This document shows, one piece after another, positions 8,508 through 18,258 of a stretch of 64,000 nt of DNA. The notes under the pieces were generated by a model. That model was not told the DNA's origin, searched no databases, and was given only the letters and a program-made list of their open reading frames with translations. Positions within the stretch are counted from its first letter, which is position 1; every line of letters starts with the position of its first letter. The stretch comes from Gramella sp. MT6 (lineage in GTDB: Bacteria; Bacteroidota; Bacteroidia; Flavobacteriales; Flavobacteriaceae). Location: positions 2,940,501-3,004,500 of the forward strand of contig NZ_CP048410.1 in the NCBI RefSeq assembly GCF_019357415.1, written 5' to 3'. The position numbers and the translations under genes are program-made.

Positions 8508-11434
8508 TGAAGTTGAAGCAGCCCCTGCCGTCTTACATCTTACTTTTATTTTTATTTATTTCTTTTAATGGTTCTTCACAAATCGAAGATCCATTATTGG
8601 CTGATGATCTCTTGGCACAAAAGGCCTGGGTAGACAGTATCTACGATTCCATGTCGCTGAAACAAAAAGTTGGCCAGTTGTTCATGGCTAGTATCTGGTC
8701 TAAAAATGACAACGAGGCCGATAGCATCAGGAAGCAAATCAAAGAAAATCATATAGGCGGACTTATTTTTTCCAAAGGAGGTCCGGTTAAACAGGCCCAG
8801 CTTACCAACGAATTCCAGGAAATGTCTGATGTACCCCTACTAATTGTAATGGATGCCGAATGGGGCCTGGCGATGCGACTGGATAGTACTTATGCCTTGC
8901 CATGGAACATGACCCTGGGAGCCATTCAGGACAATAAATTAGTAGAAGAAGCGGGTGCTGCGATTTCAAGGCATACGAAGAGATTGGGAGTTCATTTTAA
9001 TTTTGCTCCGGTTGTAGATATTAATACTAATCCCGATAATCCCATTATTGGGAATCGTTCCTTTGGTGAAGATAAATTCAACGTAACTCAGAAGGCTCTC
9101 GCTTTTATGGATGGAATGCATCGGGAAGGGGCTTTAAGCAGCGCCAAACATTTTCCTGGCCATGGGGACACAGATTCAGATTCACATAAAACTTTGCCAA
9201 CAATCAGTTTTTCTTCAGAAAGGATAGATAAAGTAGAGTTGTATCCTTACAAGGAATTGATCCCTAATGGACTTAGTAGTATCATGGTGGCTCATCTTAA
9301 CGTGCCTGAACTGGAAGCTGAAAACGGGACTCCGGCGTCTTTATCTCAAGCTATTATTACCGATGTGCTAAAGGATAATATGAGTTTTAGTGGGCTCATT
9401 TTTACTGATGCGCTTGATATGAAAGGAGTTTCCAGAAATAAGGAGCCTGGAGAAGTAGATCTGGATGCATTTCTTGCAGGTAATGATGTTCTTCTTATGA
9501 GTGAAGATATAGGGAAGGCTTCAAAAAGTATTGTGGACGCGGTTAATTCGGGACAAATTTCAGAAGAAAGACTTGAACTTTCCGTTAAAAAAATATTGAA
9601 GGCAAAATATAAGGTTGGATTGAATGAATTTAAGCCTATAGAGACCAAAAATTTAATTGCAGACCTATATACGACCCAAGACGAAGCCTTGCTCGAAGAG
9701 CTTTTCGAGAATGCCGTGACGGTGGTTAAAAATAATAAGGCACTCGTACCGGTGAAAAAACTGGATAAAAAGAAGATAGCCTATGTTAATTTCGGAAATG
9801 ATGATGGCAGCCCGTTTCTGGATCAAATGAAAAAATATGCTAGCGTAGATTGGGTGAAAGCAGCGAATCTTTCAGATCTCCTTGAGAAACTTGAGGATTA
9901 TAATTACGTGGTGGTTGGGTTTCATAAACCAGATACCAGCCCCTGGGCATCCTATAAATTTTCAGATAAAGAACTGGTATGGTTGCATGAGATCGCCAGA
10001 AAGAACAAAACAGTACTTTCACTTTTTGCCAGGCCTTATGCATTGCTTGATATTAAAAGCTTTGCCAATCTTGAGGGAATTATTGTTGGTTATCAGAATA
10101 ATCCGGTAGCCCAAAGGAAAGTTGCTCAGGTTTTGTTTGGAGGAGTAAATGCTAAAGGAAAGCTTCCCGTAAGTATAAAAGACGAATTTCCGGTTGGGAC
10201 TGGTTTTAATACTAATAATATTGAAAGGCTTTCTTACGGGATGCCGGAAACTGTTGGGATGAATTCTGCTCATCTGGCAAAAATCGATAGTATAATGCAA
10301 ATAGCTATTGATAAAGAGATGACTCCGGGAGGTCAGATCCTGATAGCTCGAAAAGGAAAAGTGGTTTATAATAAGAATTTCGGCTATCAAACCTATGAAA
10401 AAGAAATTCCGGTAACCGATACTACTATTTATGATCTAGCCTCTTTAACCAAGATCCTGGCCACGCTCCCTTTGGTTATGGAGCTTGATGAGAAAGAAGT
10501 ACTGAATTTTGACACTAAACTAGGAGAACTTCTTCCGCAAATGATAGGTTCAAATAAGGAAAAGATAAGATTACAGGATATGCTAATGCATTATGGTCGT
10601 TTGCAAGCCTGGATCCCGTTTTACATCTCAACGCTAGACCCAAAGACAAAGAAACTCTCTGCCGATTATTATAGTGAGACTCCATCTGACCTTTTCAATA
10701 CACAGGTGGCAGATAAAATGTATATAAGAAAGGATACTGGCGATACAATTATCAACATAATAAAGGAGAGCGACCTGGAAAGACGTCTTCAGTATAAATA
10801 CAGCGACCTGCCATATTATTTACTTAAATACTACCTTGAATCTTATTATCAAACCTCTTTGCAGAACCTTACCCAGGAACATATTTACAAGCCTATGGGT
10901 GCGAGCTATACCGGATACTTGCCAAGAACCCGTTTTGACAGCACTCAAATTGCTCCTACAGAAAATGACCTACTATGGAGGAACCAGGTAGTCAGGGGTT
11001 ATGTTCATGATCAGGGTGCGGCTATGCAGGGCGGAATTGGAGGTCATGCCGGTCTATTTAGCACAGCTAATGATGTTGCCAAGATCATGCAGACCTATAT
11101 GAATGGCGGTACCTATGGTGGAGAGAAATTTCTTGATAAGGAAACCATAGATAAGTATAACACCTGCTATTATTGCGAGGATAATGTACGAAGAGGGGTT
11201 GGGTTCGATAAACCCCAATTAGGGGAGGCAGGACCTACATGTAATTGCGTTTCTATGATGAGTTTTGGCCATAGTGGTTTTACCGGCACTTTTGCATGGG
11301 CAGACCCGGAAGAAGAGATTGTTTACGTATTTTTGTCTAATAGAACTTATCCCGATTCGAATAACCGAAAATTAATAAGGGAAGATATAAGATCTGAAAT
11401 TCAGAAAGTTATTTACGAATCTATATATTATTAA
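8507..11434 (+). CDS. NagZ-AmiE fusion: GH3 beta-N-acetylglucosaminidase plus serine hydrolase
   Basis: A 975-residue exported two-domain enzyme for cell-wall turnover. A signal peptide (about 1-24) precedes a glycoside hydrolase 3 domain at ~35-380. This carries the NagZ loop KHFPGHGDTDSDSH at 214-227, with the catalytic His/Asp dyad H227/D225, and the nucleophile region IFTDALDMKG (D301). A GH3 C-terminal-like segment follows. From about 590 the protein is a class C beta-lactamase-family hydrolase with SLTK at 646-649, a YSD motif near 766 and GHSGFTGT near 925. In Bacillus subtilis, NagZ and AmiE are separate neighbouring genes acting in sequence, removing GlcNAc and then the peptide from MurNAc; here they form one chain. 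The activity of each half is inferred from motifs only. Confidence 0.88.
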   Translation: MKLKQPLPSYILLLFLFISFNGSSQIEDPLLADDLLAQKAWVDSIYDSMSLKQKVGQLFMASIWSKNDNEADSIRKQIKENHIGGLIFSKGGPVKQAQLTNEFQEMSDVPLLIVMDAEWGLAMRLDSTYALPWNMTLGAIQDNKLVEEAGAAISRHTKRLGVHFNFAPVVDINTNPDNPIIGNRSFGEDKFNVTQKALAFMDGMHREGALSSAKHFPGHGDTDSDSHKTLPTISFSSERIDKVELYPYKELIPNGLSSIMVAHLNVPELEAENGTPASLSQAIITDVLKDNMSFSGLIFTDALDMKGVSRNKEPGEVDLDAFLAGNDVLLMSEDIGKASKSIVDAVNSGQISEERLELSVKKILKAKYKVGLNEFKPIETKNLIADLYTTQDEALLEELFENAVTVVKNNKALVPVKKLDKKKIAYVNFGNDDGSPFLDQMKKYASVDWVKAANLSDLLEKLEDYNYVVVGFHKPDTSPWASYKFSDKELVWLHEIARKNKTVLSLFARPYALLDIKSFANLEGIIVGYQNNPVAQRKVAQVLFGGVNAKGKLPVSIKDEFPVGTGFNTNNIERLSYGMPETVGMNSAHLAKIDSIMQIAIDKEMTPGGQILIARKGKVVYNKNFGYQTYEKEIPVTDTTIYDLASLTKILATLPLVMELDEKEVLNFDTKLGELLPQMIGSNKEKIRLQDMLMHYGRLQAWIPFYISTLDPKTKKLSADYYSETPSDLFNTQVADKMYIRKDTGDTIINIIKESDLERRLQYKYSDLPYYLLKYYLESYYQTSLQNLTQEHIYKPMGASYTGYLPRTRFDSTQIAPTENDLLWRNQVVRGYVHDQGAAMQGGIGGHAGLFSTANDVAKIMQTYMNGGTYGGEKFLDKETIDKYNTCYYCEDNVRRGVGFDKPQLGEAGPTCNCVSMMSFGHSGFTGTFAWADPEEEIVYVFLSNRTYPDSNNRKLIREDIRSEIQKVIYESIYY

Positions 11435-11437
11435 TTG

Positions 11438-12568
11438 ATGAAAATTGCCATTGTTTGTTATCCTACCTTCGGAGGAAGTGGAGTAGTAGCTACAGAGTTA
11501 GGCCTTGCACTTTCCAGAAGAGGTCACGAGGTGCATTTTGTGACCTACAAACAACCGGTTCGGCTGGAAACCATATCCAGTAATATCAGGTTTCATGAAG
11601 TAAATGTTCCTGAATATCCCCTTTTCCATTACCAGCCATATGAACTTGCCTTAAGCAGTAAATTGGTGAATGTTGTGAAAAATTACGGGATAGAACTTTT
11701 GCATGTACATTATGCAATTCCTCACGCCTATGCGGGATACATGGCCAAAAAAATGCTTGAGGAAGAGGGAATATCCATTCCTATGGTTACGACCCTGCAT
11801 GGTACAGATATTACTCTTGTAGGAAATCACCCGTTCTATAAACCGGCAGTTACCTTTAGTATAAACAACAGCGACTTTGTAACTTCAGTTTCTGAAAGCC
11901 TTAAAGAGGATACTTTGAAATTTTTCAATATAAAGAAAGATATTGATGTTATTCCGAACTTTATTGATGTTTCGAAATTCAAGCAGCAGATCTTTACAGA
12001 CTGTCAGAGGGAATTAATGGCGCATGATGATGAAAAGATCATTACCCATGTGAGTAACTTCAGAAAAGTCAAGAGAGTCGAAGATGTGGTAAAGATCTTT
12101 TTTGAAGTTCAGAAGAATTTAAAGGCTCGTTTAATGATGGTTGGAGAAGGACCGGAAAGAGAAACAGCTGAGAAACTTGTTAGAGAATTAGGGATCCGCG
12201 ATCGCGTTCTGTTCCTGGGACAAAGTAATGAGATCGATAAGATCTTATGCTTCTCAGACCTCTTTTTATTACCATCTGAAACAGAAAGTTTTGGACTTGC
12301 AGCACTTGAAGCAATGGTTCACTCGGTACCTGTAATATCCTCTAATACAGGTGGTTTACCTGAAGTTAATATTGGAGGTTTTTCTGGGTATCTTCATGAT
12401 GTGGGTGATGTGAAGGGTATGGCTGAAAGTGCTATTTCCATACTTGCCGATCATGATACTCTAATGAAATTTAAGAAACAGGCAGGAGAAGCGGCTGAGA
12501 AATTCGATATAAATAATATAGTTCCCATGTATGAAGAGTTATATCAAAAAGCTCTGATCAAAGCATAA
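11438..12568 (+). CDS. bshA: N-acetyl-alpha-D-glucosaminyl L-malate synthase BshA
   Basis: A 376-residue GT4-family glycosyltransferase that joins GlcNAc from UDP-GlcNAc to L-malate, the first step of bacillithiol synthesis. The N-terminal CYPTFGGSGVVATELGLAL is the BshA fingerprint, with the GGSG sugar-nucleotide loop. The TTLHGTDITLVG segment and the C-terminal E-x7-E motif region (LPSETESFGLAALEAM) are also intact. The ATG at 11438 was chosen over the in-frame TTG three bases upstream. The gene starts 3 bp after the NagZ-AmiE stop, forming one transcript with it. BshB and BshC are not in the window. A strong terminator follows directly. Confidence 0.93.
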   Translation: MKIAIVCYPTFGGSGVVATELGLALSRRGHEVHFVTYKQPVRLETISSNIRFHEVNVPEYPLFHYQPYELALSSKLVNVVKNYGIELLHVHYAIPHAYAGYMAKKMLEEEGISIPMVTTLHGTDITLVGNHPFYKPAVTFSINNSDFVTSVSESLKEDTLKFFNIKKDIDVIPNFIDVSKFKQQIFTDCQRELMAHDDEKIITHVSNFRKVKRVEDVVKIFFEVQKNLKARLMMVGEGPERETAEKLVRELGIRDRVLFLGQSNEIDKILCFSDLFLLPSETESFGLAALEAMVHSVPVISSNTGGLPEVNIGGFSGYLHDVGDVKGMAESAISILADHDTLMKFKKQAGEAAEKFDINNIVPMYEELYQKALIKA

Positions 12569-12570
12569 AA

Positions 12571-12601
12571 AAAAAAGTGGAGAATCAATTCTCCACTTTT
12601 T
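12571..12601. terminator. Bidirectional terminator between bshA and the beta-barrel gene
   Basis: A near-perfect hairpin: AAAAAGTGGAGAA, a TCAA loop and TTCTCCACTTTTT. It is flanked by A on the left and T on the right, so it can stop transcription from both converging genes. The left arm begins just after the bshA stop codon. Confidence 0.88.
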
Positions 12602-12631
12602 CATTTCTTAAACCTATCTATTTAAGAAAAT

Positions 12632-13132
12632 CTAAAACTGATATCTTATTCCTAAAGCGATGTCTGGTGAAAAATCATCATGATCTCTATAATCAGAGAA
12701 TCCTATCTCTGGTCTGAAATCTAGTGATAGTAGTAGCGGGAAATCAAAATTATATTCTAACCCGATATCTCCTGCGATTAACGCAAAAAGACCATCATCA
12801 TAGTCTATATCATCACGACGATTATCGTCATAACTACCCAATCCAGCACCGGCACCTACGTACCAATTGAATCCTCCTTCAATATTCCAGACCCACTGGT
12901 AAAGTCCCACCAATTTGATGGCATCATAATTACTGTCATTTCTCCAGCCCAGATCTAATTCCAGACGGTTGTTATCGCCTCCAATAGCTCTTTGGTATGA
13001 AACTTCAGCGCCATAACTGTTTCCACCACCAATTCTTAAACCAATTGCGTTTTCAGAAATAGTCTGAGCGTTAGTCTGACTAAAAAAAACAGCTCCAAAT
13101 GTAAAAGCTGCCAATAGAACTAATTTTTTCAT
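12632..13132 (-). CDS. Small outer-membrane beta-barrel protein
   Basis: A 166-residue predicted outer-membrane protein. A signal peptide (MKKLVLLAAFTFGAVFFSQTNA) is followed by about eight amphipathic strands rich in Gly, Tyr and Asp, with loops full of Asp and Arg (DDNRRDDIDYDD). It ends in RYQF, the aromatic C-terminus expected of barrels inserted by BamA. It resembles the small eight-stranded OmpX/OmpW-like barrels that flavobacteria encode in many copies. No specific function can be given. The start at 13132 was chosen because an upstream in-frame ATG at 13159 lies in the -7 box and would precede the signal peptide by nine charged residues. Confidence 0.82.
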   Translation of the reverse strand: MKKLVLLAAFTFGAVFFSQTNAQTISENAIGLRIGGGNSYGAEVSYQRAIGGDNNRLELDLGWRNDSNYDAIKLVGLYQWVWNIEGGFNWYVGAGAGLGSYDDNRRDDIDYDDGLFALIAGDIGLEYNFDFPLLLSLDFRPEIGFSDYRDHDDFSPDIALGIRYQF

Positions 13133-13156
13133 GTTTGATTGTTTTATTAGATGGAA

Positions 13157-13164
13157 CAAATTTA
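13157..13164 (-). promoter_or_regulatory. Putative -7 box for the small beta-barrel gene
   Basis: Read on the minus strand this is TAAATTTG, an exact TAnnTTTG match 24 bp before the chosen ATG. It overlaps an alternative upstream ATG, which argues against that start. Confidence 0.5.
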
Positions 13165-13253
13165 ATTTGAATACCGTTAGTAAAACGTCCTGGCTAGCAA
13201 ATGTATTGTTAATATTAATTAAAAAACTGTTAAGCAGAGAAAGAGAAAACTTC

Positions 13254-13261
13254 TAAATTTG
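13254..13261 (+). promoter_or_regulatory. Putative -7 box touching the start of the dehydrogenase gene
   Basis: TAAATTTG matches TAnnTTTG exactly and ends only three bases before the ATG at 13265. If used, transcription would begin at or next to the start codon, giving a leaderless message. Confidence 0.5.
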
Positions 13262-13264
13262 AGT

Positions 13265-16192
13265 ATGAAAATGAAGGCAGCCCTAAATCAACTATCTGAA
13301 CAGCTCCAGGGAAAGTTACAATATGACGCCCTTTGGAAAACAATATATGCTACCGATGCGTCGGTATATCGTGAAATGCCATTAGCGGTAAGTTTCCCGA
13401 AGAATGATGATGACCTGGTTAAACTTATCAATTTTGCAAAAGAGCATAACACCTCATTAATACCAAGGACTGCAGGAACCTCTCTGGCGGGGCAATGCAC
13501 TGGAGATGGGATTGTAGTAGATGTCTCCAAGCATTTTACCGATATTATTAAAATTGATAAGAACCGTAAAATGGTTACCGTTCAACCAGGCGTTATAAGG
13601 GACGACCTGAACAGGAGGCTTGAAAAACATGGCTTGTTCTTCGGGCCAAATACCTCTACGTCTAATAGATGCATGATAGGGGGGATGGTAGGAAATAATT
13701 CCAGTGGAACTACTTCCATAAAATATGGAACAACCAGGGATAAGATCATTTCGTTAAAGGTTATCCTAAGCGATGGTTCTAGAGCTGAATTCAAAGACCT
13801 TACTCCTGAAGAATACCAGGCAAAACTTAAGTTGAAAAACCTGGAGGGCAAGATCTACCGGTTGATTAATGAAAAATTAGGCGATAAAAAAAATCAGGAG
13901 GAAATATTAAAAAATTACCCTCCTGCCGAATTGCATAGGCGTAACACTGGTTATGCGATCGATGAATTACTTACCTCAGAAATTTTTGAACCAGGGAAGG
14001 GTAAATTCAATTTCTCAAAACTGATTGCAGGTAGTGAAGGAACCCTGGCTTTTATCACCGAGATAACTCTTCAGTTGGATGATCTACCTCCAAAATATAC
14101 CGCTATGGTAGCGGCACATTATCCAAGTATAGATTCATGCATGCAGGCCGTAGTGCCGGCTATGAAGCACTCTCTGTATACTTGCGAAATGATGGATAAA
14201 GTGATCCTGGATTGCACTAAGGAAAGTTTGAAATACAGGGAGAATCGCTTTTTTATTGAAGGTGATCCGCAGGGTATCCTGATGCTGGAATTAAGAAGCG
14301 ATTCAGAATCTGATCTTCAGGATCAGGTTAATTCACTATTGGAAACCTTGAATGAATCTGGCCTGGGATATGCTTTTCCTGTGCTCTTTAATGAGCAAAT
14401 AGAATTGGCGCTTGAACTTAGGAAGGCAGGTCTGGGACTGCTGGGAAATATGAAAGGGGACAGAAAAGCCGTAGCCTGTATTGAAGATACCGCTGTAGCT
14501 CTACCGGTCTTGGCAGATTATATTTCAGATTTCAGCAAGATCATGAAATCTTATGATCAACAAGCAGTTTATTATGCTCATGCCGGCGCCGGGGAGATAC
14601 ATTTACGACCAATCCTGAATTTAAAGAAATCTCCTGATGTAAAACTGTTCAGGAGCATCACTAAAGATGTCGCTGAACTGGTTAAGCGCTATAATGGCTC
14701 TTTAAGCGGTGAACATGGAGACGGAAGGGTGAGAGCTGAATTTATCGAGTTGATGTTCGGCAGACACATCTATGAATTACTGAAAGCGGTTAAATACGTT
14801 TTTGATCCTCAAAATATTTTCAATCCTGGTAAGATCGTGGATGCTCCTGCCATGGACACCTCCCTGAGATATGAACCAGACAGGATTGAGCCGGAGATCG
14901 ACACTATCATGGATTTTTCTGATGCCGATGGTGTTTTGCGGTTAGCTGAGAAATGTAACGGAAGTGGCGATTGTCGTAAATCTGTTGAAGCTGGGGGAAC
15001 CATGTGTCCAAGCTACCGTGCAACCAAAGATGAAAAAGACACTACAAGAGCCAGGGCAAATGCGCTTCGGGAATTTTTAACAAATTCAGATAAACCAAAT
15101 CGCTTTGATCATCCTGAATTAAAGGAGGTACTTGACCTATGCATCAGCTGTAAAGGCTGTAAAAGCGAGTGCCCTTCAAATGTGGATATGGCTGCCCTTA
15201 AAGCTGAATTTCAGCATCAGTACCATAAAAGCAATAAACCCAGTTTCAGAGATAAGGCTTTTGCCAATATTACCCAACAGAATGAAAGGGCTTCGAAATT
15301 CCCTGGTATCTCGAGATTTGTGCTTTCTAATGGGTTTACCTCCGGAATTGCAAAAAAGCTCCTGGGAGTTGCACCGGAAAGGGAATTACCACTGGTAGGA
15401 AAACAAACCCTAAAGGCTTATTATTTAAAGAACAGGGAAAAGTTCAATATTAAGGATCCTATTAAAACGGTTTATCTTTTTAATGATGAATTTACCAATT
15501 ATCTGGACGTACAGGTTGGTAAAGATGCTTTGAATCTGCTGGCCAAACTACGGTACAGGGTTTTGATAGTAGATCACCCTGAAAGCGGAAGAAGCCAGAT
15601 ATCTAAAGGATTTCTTTCAAAAGCTAAGGTTCTGGCAAATAAAAATGTTGCTATTTTCAAGGACCTTATTTCAACTGAGACCCCATTGATCGGGGTAGAA
15701 CCATCTGCAATTTTGAGTTTCAGAGATGAATACCTCAGGCTGGCAGATGATAAGACTGCAGCAAATACTCTTGCAAAAAACAGTTTCATAATTGAAGAAT
15801 TCCTGAAGCAGGAAATTTCAGAAGGCAATATAAAAGCAGAACAATTCACCCAAAATCAAGCTACTATAAAAGTTCATGCGCATTGCCATCAAAAAGCACT
15901 TTCTAATGCTTCAAGAACCTTTGATATCCTAAATCTGCCGAAAAATTATAAGGTTACGATCATTCCTTCAGGATGTTGCGGAATGGCCGGTTCTTTTGGT
16001 TATGAGAAAGAACACTATGAAATAAGCATGAGAATTGGAGAGAATTCCTTATTTCCAGCGGTAAGAAAAAGTGATAAATCGGTGATTATTTCGGCTAATG
16101 GAACAAGTTGCCGTCACCAAATAAAAGATGGTACTGGAAGACAGGCGCTTCATCCTGTAACTATACTTAGAAATGCCCTTAATAGAGTCTAA
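13265..16192 (+). CDS. FAD/4Fe-4S D-2-hydroxyacid dehydrogenase (YdiJ/GlpCD-like fusion)
   Basis: A 975-residue cytoplasmic flavo-Fe-S enzyme that fuses a glycolate-oxidase/D-lactate-dehydrogenase-type FAD domain to a GlpC-like Fe-S domain. FAD_binding_4 covers ~35-210 (PRTAGTSLAGQC and GGMVGNNSSGTTS bind the diphosphate and flavin). The FAD-oxidase C-terminal domain runs to ~540, including YYAHAGAGEIHLRP and SGEHGDGRVRAEF with likely catalytic histidines. Then come a ferredoxin motif CISCKGCKSECPSN near 626 and a C-terminal CCG-like part (HCHQKAL, SGCCGMAGSFG). E. coli YdiJ, of similar size, is a D-2-hydroxyglutarate dehydrogenase; the substrate here could be that, D-lactate or glycolate. 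It has no close operon partner. Confidence 0.85.
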   Translation: MKMKAALNQLSEQLQGKLQYDALWKTIYATDASVYREMPLAVSFPKNDDDLVKLINFAKEHNTSLIPRTAGTSLAGQCTGDGIVVDVSKHFTDIIKIDKNRKMVTVQPGVIRDDLNRRLEKHGLFFGPNTSTSNRCMIGGMVGNNSSGTTSIKYGTTRDKIISLKVILSDGSRAEFKDLTPEEYQAKLKLKNLEGKIYRLINEKLGDKKNQEEILKNYPPAELHRRNTGYAIDELLTSEIFEPGKGKFNFSKLIAGSEGTLAFITEITLQLDDLPPKYTAMVAAHYPSIDSCMQAVVPAMKHSLYTCEMMDKVILDCTKESLKYRENRFFIEGDPQGILMLELRSDSESDLQDQVNSLLETLNESGLGYAFPVLFNEQIELALELRKAGLGLLGNMKGDRKAVACIEDTAVALPVLADYISDFSKIMKSYDQQAVYYAHAGAGEIHLRPILNLKKSPDVKLFRSITKDVAELVKRYNGSLSGEHGDGRVRAEFIELMFGRHIYELLKAVKYVFDPQNIFNPGKIVDAPAMDTSLRYEPDRIEPEIDTIMDFSDADGVLRLAEKCNGSGDCRKSVEAGGTMCPSYRATKDEKDTTRARANALREFLTNSDKPNRFDHPELKEVLDLCISCKGCKSECPSNVDMAALKAEFQHQYHKSNKPSFRDKAFANITQQNERASKFPGISRFVLSNGFTSGIAKKLLGVAPERELPLVGKQTLKAYYLKNREKFNIKDPIKTVYLFNDEFTNYLDVQVGKDALNLLAKLRYRVLIVDHPESGRSQISKGFLSKAKVLANKNVAIFKDLISTETPLIGVEPSAILSFRDEYLRLADDKTAANTLAKNSFIIEEFLKQEISEGNIKAEQFTQNQATIKVHAHCHQKALSNASRTFDILNLPKNYKVTIIPSGCCGMAGSFGYEKEHYEISMRIGENSLFPAVRKSDKSVIISANGTSCRHQIKDGTGRQALHPVTILRNALNRV

Positions 16193-16281
16193 AATGCCGT
16201 CTATGTTAATAGTTTTTTAAAATTATTTTCAGGCAAGCTTAAAACAGTATTTTTAGCCTTTTGCATCAGAACTTACAATTA

Positions 16282-18258
16282 ATGATAGAGGGAGATCCTA
16301 GGATTACGGAGTTAGAAGAACGACTACTTAAGAAGGAAGATGAGCTGGAAAAGCTTAGGCAGGAAAATGAGTCTCTTAAAAACTCAAATCTTGATTTACA
16401 GGAAGAAATTTATCAATTCAAAGGGCTGGTATATACTTCAACTTCCCTAATTACATTCCTTAAAGGACCAGATTATATTGTCGAATTTGCCAATGAACCT
16501 ATCAAAGAGGTCTGGGGTAAGGGAGATAATGTAGAAGGCAAATCTCTTTTGGAAGTTCTTCCAGAATTACGCACTCAGGGAATTAAAGATTATCTCGACC
16601 AGGTTTTTTATCAGGGAGAGCCCTTCCATGCCAGAAGCCTGCCGGTGGAGCATGATAAGAATGGAGAGATGATAAAACACTATTTCGATTTCTCCTATAT
16701 GCCTCAGTACAATGCAGATAAGGAAATAATTGGTATAGGTATCATTGCTCAGGATGTGACCGACCGCATAAAGACGGAAATCGAGTTAAAAGAAAGTGAG
16801 CATAGATATAAGGATCTAATTCATTCTTCAAATTCCTTGATAGCTATTTTACGGGGACCAGATATGGTAATTGAAATCGCGAATGATGCTATTAAAAAAG
16901 TTTGGGGAAAAGGTCCAGATGTTGAAGGCCGCTCCTTATTCGACGTACTTCCGGAGATTGTTGACCAGGGAATGCCTGAAATTTTCAGAAATGTATATGA
17001 AACTGGAGAAGCCTTTTTTGCCCAGGAGAGCCCTATAATGCACTTGAAGGATGGTGAGATGATCCTTGGCTATTTTGATTTTATATACCAGGCGCTGAAA
17101 GATTCGAATGGCGAAATTGAAGGAGTTTCTATTATTGCTAGTGAAGTTACCAACCAGGCCTTATTAAATAAACAGATTAAAAAGAGCGAAAGAGAATTTC
17201 GCGAGCTGGTAAATTTCATGCCACATAAGATAAGTCTTAGCGATGCTGAGGGAAACCCTGTTTTTTATAATCAAAGCTGGTTGAATTTTGTCGGCAAAAC
17301 TTTTGAGGAATTTCTTGGTCAATCTTACCTTGACATGTTGCATCCTGAAGAAAGAGAGGATATAGAGAAAGAGGTGGAAAGATGCCTGTCTACAGGTGAA
17401 AACCTGGATGTAGAGGTTCAAATAAGGGATAAAGATGGAAATTACATCTGGCACCTTTCAAAGGCTACACCCATTAAGGATGAAGAAGGAAATATAACTT
17501 CCTGGATAAGTTCAAGTACCGAGATCCAGAAATTAAAAGAAGACGAGAAGAGGCAGGAAGATTTTCTTAAACTGGTAAGTCACGAGTTAAAGACCCCTGT
17601 AACCTCTATTAAGGGCTATATTCAGCTGTTATTATCATTACTCCCGGAAGATATGGGAGATACTGAGAAACGCCTTCCAATCAAGCCTTATTTAAACCGT
17701 ATTGAAACCCAGGTAGAAAGGTTGATCAGGCTATTATCTGAAATGCTCGATCTTTCCCGGATCGAACAGAATGAATTGGATCTGAAAATTGAAAAATTCA
17801 ATTTAAATTCGCACATTATGGAGATCCTGGAAGATTTGAAATATTCCAATAAGAACGTAGAATTGGAACTTGAGCAGGATTTAAATTGTGATGTGCATGC
17901 AGACAGGGACAGGATAGGACAGGTGGTCATTAATTTTGTTACTAACGCCCTGAAATATTCTCCTGATAGTAACCGTGTGAAATTAAGGATCTATGAACCC
18001 GAAAAGGACCATGTGTCAGTTAGTGTAGAAGATTTCGGAATTGGCATTAACGAAAAAGAACAAAATCAGATATTTAAAAGATTTTACAGGATTTCAGGTA
18101 ATAATGACGATACTTACGAAGGCTTTGGAATAGGCCTTTATCTCTCGAACGAGATCATTGAAAGACATAATGGAAAAATATATGTAAAAAGCGAGTTAGG
18201 CAAAGGCTCAGAATTTACTTTTACCATCCCTCTAAATCACCAAAAACAAAATGGCTAA
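16282..18258 (+). CDS. Triple-PAS sensor histidine kinase
   Basis: A 658-residue soluble histidine kinase with no transmembrane segment. An N-terminal coiled coil (~10-45) leads to three PAS domains at about 48-165, 178-300 and 308-425. The first two are similar to each other (GPDYIVEFANEPIK against GPDMVIEIANDAIK, each followed by VWGKG and a LPE motif), suggesting duplication. The third is PAS_3/PAC-like. HisKA has H434 in VSHELKTPV, and HATPase_c has an N box (NFVTNALKYSP), G1 (DFGIGI) and G2 (GFGIGLYLSNEI). An in-frame TTG at 16261 is possible, but the ATG at 16282 is preferred. The response-regulator gene overlaps its end by 8 bp. The signal sensed is unknown. Confidence 0.92.
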   Translation: MIEGDPRITELEERLLKKEDELEKLRQENESLKNSNLDLQEEIYQFKGLVYTSTSLITFLKGPDYIVEFANEPIKEVWGKGDNVEGKSLLEVLPELRTQGIKDYLDQVFYQGEPFHARSLPVEHDKNGEMIKHYFDFSYMPQYNADKEIIGIGIIAQDVTDRIKTEIELKESEHRYKDLIHSSNSLIAILRGPDMVIEIANDAIKKVWGKGPDVEGRSLFDVLPEIVDQGMPEIFRNVYETGEAFFAQESPIMHLKDGEMILGYFDFIYQALKDSNGEIEGVSIIASEVTNQALLNKQIKKSEREFRELVNFMPHKISLSDAEGNPVFYNQSWLNFVGKTFEEFLGQSYLDMLHPEEREDIEKEVERCLSTGENLDVEVQIRDKDGNYIWHLSKATPIKDEEGNITSWISSSTEIQKLKEDEKRQEDFLKLVSHELKTPVTSIKGYIQLLLSLLPEDMGDTEKRLPIKPYLNRIETQVERLIRLLSEMLDLSRIEQNELDLKIEKFNLNSHIMEILEDLKYSNKNVELELEQDLNCDVHADRDRIGQVVINFVTNALKYSPDSNRVKLRIYEPEKDHVSVSVEDFGIGINEKEQNQIFKRFYRISGNNDDTYEGFGIGLYLSNEIIERHNGKIYVKSELGKGSEFTFTIPLNHQKQNG

